The position numbers and the translations under genes were made by a program. A stretch of 7,720 nucleotides of DNA from Planctomicrobium sp. (GTDB taxonomy: Bacteria > Planctomycetota > Planctomycetia > Planctomycetales > Planctomycetaceae). This document shows positions 1-5,375 of this stretch, in pieces (the first letter of the stretch is position 1; each line of letters opens with the position of its first letter). The stretch lies in assembly GCA_029259835.1 (NCBI GenBank), contig JAJDEL010000695.1:1-7720 (forward strand), read 5' to 3'. The notes under the pieces were generated by a model. That model had not been told where the DNA came from. It did no database searches and saw only the letters and a program-made list of their open reading frames with translations.

Positions 1-162
1 ATGAACAATCTCGCAGGCAATGCCAAACGGAAAGCAACTCAAAGTGAACTGACTGCAGAGTTGCGATCCCAAGCCAAACGTACTGGGGATACGTTTCCAC
101 TGAAGCCCAAGAGCGCGCAGCCAACTTACACAGAAGCAGAAGCCAAAGCGGCGCGAGGATAA
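1..162 (+). CDS. C-terminal fragment, probable sulfatase (5' end outside window)
   Basis: Frame 1 is open from the first base to a TAA at 160-162, giving 53 residues. The window's first codon is ATG, but it reads as an internal methionine. The opening residues MNNLAGNAKRKATQSELTAE match the usual tail of planctomycete sulfatases, where the C-terminal subdomain ends with a phrase of the type 'DP-x-EMNNLAG(D/N)P' followed by a helix and a basic end. Sulfatases hydrolyse sulfate esters, often on polysaccharides, and are normally exported. The catalytic N-terminal part, including the Cys/Ser that would become formylglycine, lies outside the window, so the assignment rests only on this short tail. 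The next gene starts 54 bp downstream on the same strand, so co-transcription is possible. The alternative is an independent small protein starting at position 1, which is less likely. Confidence 0.6.
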   Translation: MNNLAGNAKRKATQSELTAELRSQAKRTGDTFPLKPKSAQPTYTEAEAKAARG

Positions 163-216
163 AACACATCTTCCGTGACCCTGAAAGGTTCCGAACACTC
201 AAGCCGAGATTGATTC

Positions 217-1209
217 ATGAAACTGTCATTATCATTGTGCCTGTTGGTCGCATTCTCAGAAGGCGCTCTGGCGGAGGATCTTCCCAAAGGAACGGCTCGG
301 GTTGATTTCTTTGGCTACAAAGATTGCGTCAAACTGGAGAATGAAACGACTCGCGTTGTGCTTTGTCATCAGGCAGGTGGGAGGGTGTTGGATTATTCTT
401 TGAATGGCACAAATGTAATTTACCTTGACCCTGAAGCGGCAGGCGCCTCAGGCAAATCTGGTCGCGGGATGACAGGTGGTCGATTCGACATTGGGCCAGA
501 GCAAATCGTTCCGCGGCGAAATCTCCTTTGGTCTGGGAAATGGACGGCGGAAATCACTGGCCCCTACTCCGCACGGATGACGAGCCAATACGACATAGCG
601 ACCGGAGTTCGTCTGATCCGGGATTTCAAACTTTCACCCGATTCGTCAGCACTTGAAGTCACTCAGACAATCCACAACCAATCCAACGAGGAAAAACAGT
701 GGTGTCACTGGAGCCGAACATTTGCTGTCGGGAAAGGAATCGTTTTGATTCCGCTGACTGGTCAATCGAAGTATCCGAATTCGTATGTCATGTACGAAGG
801 CAGCAATCTCATCCAGATGCGACCTGTCGATGAACAAATCAAAATCCGAGATGGGTATCTGGAAATCAAGGGCGCTCCGAAGTTCCCGAAACTTGGTATG
901 GACACAACCGCGGGTTGGTTCACCTATCTGGCTCCAAACGACTTACTCTTCACAAAACAATTCGAGGCCGATCCCAATCGCGTCTACAACGAAGTCGCTG
1001 GCCTGACCATGTCAATCTGGTACCCCGACCGCCCCATGGTCGAACTTGAACCAATTGGCCCGAGAGAAACTCTTGCTCCCGGCAAGAAAGCCAGCTTCAC
1101 TGAACATTGGACCTTACAGAAGTATCCGTTTCCAGCAACCGGAACACCGGTTGACTTGAAAAGTATCGAGAAGCTTGTAACCCCGATCTTCAACAACACT
1201 GGGCAATAA
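217..1209 (+). CDS. Secreted galactose-mutarotase-fold protein (DUF4380-like)
   Basis: This is a 330-residue protein with a clear signal peptide: Lys2, a hydrophobic core at about 3-13, and an Ala-Leu-Ala cleavage site near residue 19/20. The mature part is beta-rich and follows the pattern of DUF4380 and mutarotase-like sugar-binding proteins. An early strand ends in GGRVLDYSLNG (54-64), a GGRFDIGPE segment lies at 87-95, and WSGKW is at 106-110. A QTIHN segment (150-154) leads into WCHWSRTF (162-169), and near the end a VELEP-x-GP strand (275-282) precedes APGKKASFTEHW. These proteins probably bind or act on carbohydrates in the periplasm, but I cannot name a reaction. The start has no strong ribosome-binding site; the signal peptide supports it. 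It lies 54 bp after the sulfatase-like tail and converges with the next gene across 37 bp. The family call is by pattern recognition, and the function is inferred. Confidence 0.87.
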   Translation: MKLSLSLCLLVAFSEGALAEDLPKGTARVDFFGYKDCVKLENETTRVVLCHQAGGRVLDYSLNGTNVIYLDPEAAGASGKSGRGMTGGRFDIGPEQIVPRRNLLWSGKWTAEITGPYSARMTSQYDIATGVRLIRDFKLSPDSSALEVTQTIHNQSNEEKQWCHWSRTFAVGKGIVLIPLTGQSKYPNSYVMYEGSNLIQMRPVDEQIKIRDGYLEIKGAPKFPKLGMDTTAGWFTYLAPNDLLFTKQFEADPNRVYNEVAGLTMSIWYPDRPMVELEPIGPRETLAPGKKASFTEHWTLQKYPFPATGTPVDLKSIEKLVTPIFNNTGQ

Positions 1210-1217
1210 TTTTTCCC

Positions 1218-1240
1218 AAGCCATGTGCCGCTACTGGCTT
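1218..1240. terminator. Inverted repeat between convergent genes, possible terminator
   Basis: AAGCCA (1218-1223) and TGGCTT (1235-1240) form a 6-bp perfect stem with an 11-base loop, placed in the 37-bp gap between two converging genes. Neither strand has a T-run directly after the stem. A T5 tract lies just before the stem on the plus strand (1210-1214), so on the minus strand the stem is followed by GGG and then an A-rich stretch. The position suggests a shared terminator, but the structure is weak. Confidence 0.3.
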
Positions 1241-1246
1241 AACACG

Positions 1247-2032
1247 TTATGCGATCGCAATGAGCTGATTTGTCGAGTCCAGCCGTACCGATTTTGAATA
1301 GTGGTGGACGCTGATGTCCCCTTCGACAACCGTTGGGACTCGCAAGAGCAGTTCGATCCAGGTTGGTTCGTTGAACGCTGAAAACGCTAAGTTCATGCCG
1401 CCGATGAGGTCGTTTGGGTCGCAGGTCAGGTCGGGAAACAAGATTGGACCTGTGTCTGTTTGGTAGACCATATCGCGTTCGTTCGCGTTGATCGTTTTCA
1501 CCGGGTAGTCCAGGACCGCAACGTATCGGTCCGAATCAATAACGGTCCGCGCATTCAAAATTCGATTCGCCAGGACGGCCTCAACGACTTTGTCTGCAGT
1601 TTCTAAAACTTCCCCTTCGACCTTGGTGAGATCAATCCGCAGGCTATCAAAGGTTTCGTCAACATCGAGTAGCTGCCGTTCTGGTTGTTCACCGAGCGAG
1701 GGCGGATAGAGCGGGACACTTTTTCCGGCACGATCAAACGCCTTGAGAACGAGCCACTGTTCACGAGAGCAGATCGGTACGAAGTCTGCATTCGGCGTCG
1801 TCCAGATATCTTCCGTTACACCCACTCGCTCGGTTTTACAATTCACACCCAAAAAAAACTCGTGCGTTGTTTCCGTTTCCGTTTCCTTGTCCGTAATCCG
1901 GCAACGGCAATCAATCGGGATCCGCGCGTTGTTGAGTGTGAACGGCGGCTGATGACTCACCGTCTTCGGCTGCTTCTTGAGCGTGTCTATCCGAAACGTA
2001 AAAAACGAACGGTGAAATTCAAGCGTTTCCAT
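1247..2032 (-). CDS. Conserved-looking hypothetical protein, unknown function
   Basis: The minus-strand frame gives 261 residues from ATG at 2032, or 271 from GTG at 2062. I prefer 2032. A candidate promoter at 2071-2099 would start transcription only a few bases before the GTG, whereas it leaves a leader of about 30 bases for the ATG. There is no signal peptide or membrane segment, so the protein is probably cytosolic. From the 2032 start, an N-terminal beta-like region carries a PPFTLNNARIPIDCRCRITD segment (about 29-48). It is followed by a KTERVG...IWTTPNADFVPICS phrase (about 66-89) and FDRAGKSVPLYPP. The C-terminal half has a DLIGGMNLAFSAFNEP stretch. Amino-acid make-up is balanced and unlike the Arg-rich opposite-strand frame, which supports this strand as coding. 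I do not recognise a characterised family. Confidence 0.74.
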   Translation of the reverse strand: METLEFHRSFFTFRIDTLKKQPKTVSHQPPFTLNNARIPIDCRCRITDKETETETTHEFFLGVNCKTERVGVTEDIWTTPNADFVPICSREQWLVLKAFDRAGKSVPLYPPSLGEQPERQLLDVDETFDSLRIDLTKVEGEVLETADKVVEAVLANRILNARTVIDSDRYVAVLDYPVKTINANERDMVYQTDTGPILFPDLTCDPNDLIGGMNLAFSAFNEPTWIELLLRVPTVVEGDISVHHYSKSVRLDSTNQLIAIA

Positions 2033-2070
2033 ATGGTCGTGATCCAGGTGAGAAAAGTGCACGGCGAAGT

Positions 2071-2099
2071 AGTATGCTCAGATCTTTTCATCCTGACAA
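2071..2099 (-). promoter_or_regulatory. Candidate sigma70-type promoter for the hypothetical gene
   Basis: Read on the minus strand, TTGTCA (2094-2099, 5/6 to TTGACA) is followed after exactly 17 bases by CATACT (2071-2076, 4/6 to TATAAT). Transcription would begin near 2064. This fits the ATG at 2032 better than the GTG at 2062. The boxes were found by eye and are not tested. Confidence 0.4.
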
Positions 2100-2117
2100 T
2101 ACGGACCAACCTGTACC

Positions 2118-2349
2118 ATGTCCACATCGCGAAGCAGGGTGAGCGTGAATCAATCAAGACGGCGTGAAAGAAAATCTGACCACGACCAATCCAAACTCCT
2201 CGAAGCACGCATAAGAATTCGGCGTCGACGTGCGAGAGCTAGCCAACGCTGAGGTCAACGATTTACTTTCACGTCAAACAGACGGTTTTGATCGAGCCGC
2301 AATTGCGGTATTACAAAAGGATCGAGAACTTTACCGACGACTCGGCTAA
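2118..2349 (+). pseudogene. Probable frameshifted remnant of a small gene
   Basis: Two adjacent plus-strand frames read as one protein if a single base is removed near 2212-2214. The first part starts at ATG 2118 and runs through a hydrophilic stretch to DHDQSKLLEARI (about 2178-2213), then degenerates into an Arg-rich string ending at TGA 2250. The second part, in the next frame, reads EFGVDVRELANAEVNDLLSR (2215-2274), then QTDGFDRAAIAVLQKDRELY and RRLG, with TAA at 2347-2349. It looks helical and coding-like, yet TAA at 2212-2214 blocks it just upstream. Dropping one A there joins LLEARI directly to EFGVDVREL. The alternative is an intact 39-residue protein from GTG 2230, or chance. I recognise no family, and the functional state is inferred. 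It lies in the gap between the hypothetical gene and the FGE-like gene. Confidence 0.33.
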
Positions 2350-2379
2350 TGCGTTACCTGACACTCTCTAAGTGCGCTG

Positions 2380-2408
2380 TTGACAATTCGTCACGAATAG
2401 CTTGTCAT
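2380..2408 (+). promoter_or_regulatory. Candidate promoter with internal palindrome, upstream of FGE-like gene
   Basis: A perfect TTGACA (2380-2385) is followed after 17 bases by TGTCAT (2403-2408, 4/6 to TATAAT). The spacer contains a perfect 6-bp palindrome with one central base, ATTCGT-C-ACGAAT (2386-2398). An outer pair, TGACA (2381-2385) and TGTCA (2403-2407), flanks it. This is a plausible promoter for the gene at 2475, and the palindrome is where a repressor could bind. The leader would be about 60 bases. Confidence 0.4.
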
Positions 2409-2411
2409 ACC

Positions 2412-2437
2412 GAATAACGACATTTGGAATAACGTCA
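2412..2437 (+). repeat. Short direct repeat GAATAACGnCA
   Basis: GAATAACG occurs at 2412-2419 and again at 2427-2434, 15 bases apart. With the following bases the units are GAATAACGACA and GAATAACGTCA, one mismatch in 11. The repeat lies in the leader of the FGE-like gene, just downstream of the palindromic promoter candidate. It may be a regulator site or chance. Confidence 0.35.
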
Positions 2438-2474
2438 GTAAATCGCTCGTCGCAATCGATCTAAGGGTAAGAGC

Positions 2475-3410
2475 ATGATGAACAAACTTGCGGCGTCTTC
2501 GCTGCTGGTTCTCATTTTTTCAACCGGTTCTTGGGCGTTTTCGCAGGACGATTTGGAAAAGACCATTGAAGATGAAATTGCAGGAAAATTGGTGTTGATC
2601 CCCAAGGGTGAATTTCTGATGGGCTGCACCGAAGACGAAATCGAATCTCGCCCATCGGAACGACCACAGCATAAAGTTGTTTTTGAAAAGCCATTCTACA
2701 TGGGTGCGTACGAAGTGACTTACGGAGAATTTCGTCGATTTGTCAGTGCAACTGGCTATAAAACTGAAGTGGAATTGAAACATACCGGTTCCGGTTTTGA
2801 CAAAAAAATCAGAGACATCGTGAGAGGAGGCCACTATTCTTGGACAAACCCTGGCTTCAAGCAAAAAGACTCACATCCAGTCGTGAATGTAAGTTGGAAT
2901 GATGCAGTTGCGTATTGCCAATGGCTGACAGATGAAGACGGGGACCATTTTTATCGACTTCCAACAGAAGCGGAGCGGGAATATGCCGGACGTGGGGGAA
3001 CCTCAACCACGTATTGCTGGGGGAAAAATGCAATATCCTTGGTCTTGAACGAAAACGTAGCTGATCGATCTCTAAGTTCAATTTTATCTCAGTCTTCCAA
3101 AACTCGAAGTCTATGTGCGAAGTGGAAGGATCGATATCCATTCACGGCCCCAGTAGGGTCATTCAAGCCTAACGGATTTGGATTGTATGACACTCATGGG
3201 AACGCGCAAGAATGGTGTCAAGAATTCTATGACAAGAATCGTTATCTTAAGCCCAAGAATTATAAACCACTACCAGACCCTCAAAGAGTAACTCGAGGTG
3301 GAACATGCCTCTACCGCGCAGAGGCTTGTCGTGTTGCAAGGCGATTTTCATATCCACCTAATCTCTCACGTTGTGACATCGGGTTTCGAATAGTTCGCGA
3401 CATTGAGTGA
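2475..3410 (+). CDS. Secreted formylglycine-generating-enzyme (SUMF1/FGE) family protein
   Basis: This is a 311-residue protein. AAGGG (2463-2467) lies 7 bases before the first of two ATGs, supporting the start at 2475. Residues 1-21 are a signal peptide with cleavage near Ser-Trp-Ala/Phe. The FGE-sulfatase domain fills about 38-309: IPKGEFLMGC (42-51), HPVVNVSWNDAVAYCQWL (134-151), YRLPTEAEREYAGRGG (160-175), NVADRS (194-199), TAPVGSFKPNGFGLYDTHGN (224-243) with AQEW, then RVTRGGT (271-277) and the final GFRIVRD (303-309). True FGE oxidises a sulfatase Cys or Ser to formylglycine, but many relatives have other or no known activities. In the active-site strand Cys285 aligns with the second catalytic Cys, while the first catalytic position appears to be Tyr280, with a Cys at 278 instead. 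Sulfatase-maturing activity is therefore doubtful. It converges with the iron-sulfur gene across 19 bp. Confidence 0.92.
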   Translation: MMNKLAASSLLVLIFSTGSWAFSQDDLEKTIEDEIAGKLVLIPKGEFLMGCTEDEIESRPSERPQHKVVFEKPFYMGAYEVTYGEFRRFVSATGYKTEVELKHTGSGFDKKIRDIVRGGHYSWTNPGFKQKDSHPVVNVSWNDAVAYCQWLTDEDGDHFYRLPTEAEREYAGRGGTSTTYCWGKNAISLVLNENVADRSLSSILSQSSKTRSLCAKWKDRYPFTAPVGSFKPNGFGLYDTHGNAQEWCQEFYDKNRYLKPKNYKPLPDPQRVTRGGTCLYRAEACRVARRFSYPPNLSRCDIGFRIVRDIE

Positions 3411-3429
3411 TTATTTTCGACAATTCGCA

Positions 3430-4728
3430 TCACTGAGGAAAACACTTTCCAAACGCAATCAGCAACTTCGCAGGACCTTTAAGTTTTACTTTTCTGGTGA
3501 TCAGTGCTCGGACGATGCTTCTTTCGTGGCGGAGGAACTTGACCCAGGTTTGGCTGTCGGCGGTGACGACGAGATCTGGGTTGCCGACCAGGCCATCCTC
3601 GACGTTGATCTTCTGATTGCGGATTGTGATTGTTGCTTCCTGTTGTTCGCTGCCTGTGAAGCGGAAATGGTAGACGGCGTCCAAGTCTCCGGCTTTGCCT
3701 GACTGGAAGACGAGCGGAGAATACTTGATGAAACCTTCGGAAGTGGCGACTCGTAAACCATTACCGACGACTTTCGCCTGCTTGTCAGGGAACCGTTTTT
3801 TGACATGATCTTTAGCGTCGGAGTTTTCGAGGACATAGACCGTTTCTTCTTTTTTCTGAAGTGGCTTCACGACCTCTTTGAGGTGAGTCGTCTTGCTTTC
3901 CAGGTACGGACCGATCACGTCCTCGCCTGCTGGGCAGACCGACATGCAGTAGGCAGCTTTGTAGTTCGCTCCGAATGAAAGGCTTTGCCACATTGATGCT
4001 GATTCCTGATCGTCCACTTTCTTGCGGTAGCCGACGGCAGTTTTGCTCGAAGCGATTTGCTCGGCCCAGTCAGTGAATCCGCCCATGAATTCACGGTAGT
4101 TGTGGGTATAACAAGCCGAGAAATCGAATTCGCCCTGAGATGATATCGCACCGACTGGACAGGCAGCGACGCACAGTTTGCATTCCATGCAAGGGTTCCA
4201 ATCGATGGCGGCGCTCTCTTCATCAACTTCCGCTGCGACCAGAATCGTTCCGAGTAGAATGAAGTTGCCGAACTTCGGATGAATCACACACCGATGTATT
4301 CCCATGTGCCCCAAGCCAGCCGCGACCGCAACTGGTTTGTGGCTGACGACCCAGATCTTGCCTGGAAACTTGTCCATTTCCATCGGAAATCCCATCGGCG
4401 GATTGAGCGCAGCGACCCCTCGGTCCTGGAGAGAACGAACGATTTCGTGTCCGACTTCATCAACAACATCCCCGGTCAAGTGAAACTCACGGTTCGCAAC
4501 AGACCTGGCAGGCGACTTGATCGGCTCTCGATTCATCTTCACGACATAGCTGATTAACGTTTTCGTTTTCGGAAACACTCGCAAGATATCATCTCGCTGA
4601 TCATCAAGCTCCGGTCGATCAATCGCCACAAACCCAACATCATCGGCGCCCACCGCGAGTAAGGATTCTTTCAAACCCTGAGCCGAGAGCCGAGTCTTTT
4701 CCTGAATAAGTTCAACAGTTTGTGTCAT
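3430..4728 (-). CDS. QueG-related 4Fe-4S protein with C-terminal SCP2-like domain
   Basis: This 432-residue cytosolic protein starts at ATG 4728, with AAAGG about 8 bases upstream. The first 270 residues follow the COG1600 (QueG/RdhA-like) plan. An AAGLG-x-MGIHR segment (136-146) precedes IHPKFGNFILLGTILV (149-164). A full ferredoxin motif has Cys180, 183, 186 and 190 followed by Pro, and a second centre has Cys206, Cys261 and Cys265. Residues from about 330 to 432 resemble an SCP2 sterol-carrier domain: FRFTGSEQQEATITI (355-369), NPDLVVTADSQTWVKFL (383-399) and KVKLKGPAKLLIAF (413-426). It is not a plain epoxyqueuosine reductase. The usual Asp before the AGLG motif seems replaced by Ser129, and the CDxC of the second cluster has Ala at 258. 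It probably acts in electron transfer or reduction of a lipophilic substrate (inference). A MarR gene lies 49 bp upstream on the same strand, and a matching operator precedes this gene. Confidence 0.92.
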   Translation of the reverse strand: MTQTVELIQEKTRLSAQGLKESLLAVGADDVGFVAIDRPELDDQRDDILRVFPKTKTLISYVVKMNREPIKSPARSVANREFHLTGDVVDEVGHEIVRSLQDRGVAALNPPMGFPMEMDKFPGKIWVVSHKPVAVAAGLGHMGIHRCVIHPKFGNFILLGTILVAAEVDEESAAIDWNPCMECKLCVAACPVGAISSQGEFDFSACYTHNYREFMGGFTDWAEQIASSKTAVGYRKKVDDQESASMWQSLSFGANYKAAYCMSVCPAGEDVIGPYLESKTTHLKEVVKPLQKKEETVYVLENSDAKDHVKKRFPDKQAKVVGNGLRVATSEGFIKYSPLVFQSGKAGDLDAVYHFRFTGSEQQEATITIRNQKINVEDGLVGNPDLVVTADSQTWVKFLRHERSIVRALITRKVKLKGPAKLLIAFGKCFPQ

Positions 4729-4749
4729 AACAGAAACCTTTCATTTAGA

Positions 4750-4761
4750 TGTACATGCAAC
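4750..4761 (-). promoter_or_regulatory. Candidate MarR operator, site 1 (before the iron-sulfur/SCP2 gene)
   Basis: The plus-strand 12-mer TGTACATGCAAC at 4750-4761 is identical to the one before marR. It sits 21 bases upstream of the start codon at 4728. On the minus strand it reads GTTGCATGTACA and is a partial inverted repeat. The T-rich tract upstream (4771-4776 as TTTTTT on the minus strand) could be a poor -35, with TACATC (4748-4753) as -10. MarR binding is inferred from duplication and placement. Confidence 0.6.
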
Positions 4762-4777
4762 TATCGTGGTAAAAAAG

Positions 4778-5209
4778 TTACGAGAGCTGACTGACCTGTC
4801 GGGCAGTATCGCGGACACTCGCGATGAACTTGTCGCCCATCAATTCTGTTGCCTGGGCTTGCGCTTCTTCCCAGGCAGGGGAGACTTCCTTCAATAAATC
4901 TTTGCCTGACTTTGTGAGACGGACCGGCTGTGCGCGAGCGTCTTCGTCTTCGATGCTTTCCAGCCAGTCTCTTGATTTCATGCGGTCGATATTCCGACTG
5001 AGTGTTGAACGGTCGATCTGTAGCACTTCGCCAATTTCACTTGGACGAACGATTTTCCGAAGCGAAACCACAACGAGGATATTCATCTGACTCACCTTGA
5101 GGCCAAACGGTCGTAAGGCATCGTCATAAATGTTCGATACAGCACGATTGATCAACCGCAACCGCACGGCAATGCACTCATTCGCAATTTGACTAACCGA
5201 AACCGCCAT
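4778..5209 (-). CDS. MarR-family winged-helix transcriptional regulator
   Basis: This is a 143-residue protein. I chose ATG 5209 over the upstream in-frame start at 5272 for two reasons: a strong AAGGAG lies 8 bases before 5209, and the longer version would run through the promoter and operator. The layout is typical of MarR. Helices at about 6-36 form the dimerisation part, and VRPSEIGEVLQIDRSTLSRN (54-73) leads into IDRMKSR, forming the helix-turn-helix with recognition helix near 65-79. The wing follows at EDEDARAQPVRLT (87-99), then SGKDLLKEV, and C-terminal helices complete the dimer interface. Length is normal for the family. Such proteins bind DNA as dimers and usually release it on binding a small lipophilic or phenolic ligand, or on Cys oxidation; the only Cys here is residue 12. 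Identical candidate operators before this gene and the downstream iron-sulfur/SCP2 gene suggest it represses both. The ligand is unknown. Confidence 0.94.
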   Translation of the reverse strand: MAVSVSQIANECIAVRLRLINRAVSNIYDDALRPFGLKVSQMNILVVVSLRKIVRPSEIGEVLQIDRSTLSRNIDRMKSRDWLESIEDEDARAQPVRLTKSGKDLLKEVSPAWEEAQAQATELMGDKFIASVRDTARQVSQLS

Positions 5210-5231
5210 TATTGAGTCTCCTTTACCATTG

Positions 5232-5259
5232 ATTGTACATGCAACCAAGTGAATGTCAA
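5232..5259 (-). promoter_or_regulatory. sigma70-type promoter of marR
   Basis: On the minus strand a perfect TTGACA (5254-5259) is followed after 16 bases by TACAAT (5232-5237, 5/6 to TATAAT), about 22 bases before the marR start codon. The -10 box overlaps the candidate operator at 5234-5245, the classic arrangement for autorepression. Confidence 0.68.
5234..5245 (-). promoter_or_regulatory. Candidate MarR operator, site 2 (marR autoregulation)
   Basis: A second exact copy of the plus-strand 12-mer TGTACATGCAAC, in a TTG-TACATG-CAA core with matching outer ends. It covers most of the -10 box and part of the spacer of the marR promoter and lies 24 bases upstream of the marR start. Bound protein would block RNA polymerase. 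Confidence 0.65.
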
Positions 5260-5279
5260 GACGAAAAGACAAGAGACAT

Positions 5280-5310
5280 CACGGTTTCTTGATCTCCGTG
5301 GTGAATCACC
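5280..5310. promoter_or_regulatory. Inverted repeats in the divergent marR/PQQ intergenic region
   Basis: Two small inverted repeats abut here. CACGG (5280-5284) pairs with CCGTG (5296-5300) across an 11-base loop. GGTGA-A-TCACC (5300-5310) is a perfect 11-bp palindrome with one central base. They lie between the marR promoter and the start of the divergent propeller gene. A binding site for another regulator is possible, and so is chance. Confidence 0.25.
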
Positions 5311-5317
5311 CGGTCGC

Positions 5318-5347
5318 TTCGCAAAGAATGTGAACTGCGACTAGAAT
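5318..5347 (+). promoter_or_regulatory. Weak candidate promoter for the PQQ/methyltransferase gene
   Basis: TTCGCA (5318-5323, 4/6 to TTGACA) and TAGAAT (5342-5347, 5/6 to TATAAT) are separated by 18 bases and end 28 bases before the ATG at 5376. The -10 box is good, the -35 poor. Confidence 0.3.
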
Positions 5348-5375
5348 GCGGGAGAACCCAAAGAAAGATTGCAAC

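Noticed and set aside
1685..2167. 160-residue plus-strand open frame opposite the hypothetical gene
   Set aside because: It is very rich in Arg, lacks domain-like patterns, and overlaps the minus-strand frame, which has a balanced protein-like composition; treated as an antisense shadow.
2520..3141. Minus-strand frames of 94 and 114 residues within the FGE-like gene
   Set aside because: They are antisense to a strongly recognisable FGE domain and have no start signals or family features.
3430..4728. Calling the gene queG (epoxyqueuosine reductase)
   Set aside because: The expected catalytic Asp and one Cys of the second cluster appear absent and an SCP2-like domain is fused, so a specific queG name is not justified.
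5210..5272. N-terminal extension of MarR to an upstream in-frame start at 5272
   Set aside because: The extension would translate through the -10/-35 boxes and the operator, and the strong AAGGAG sits 8 bases before the start at 5209.
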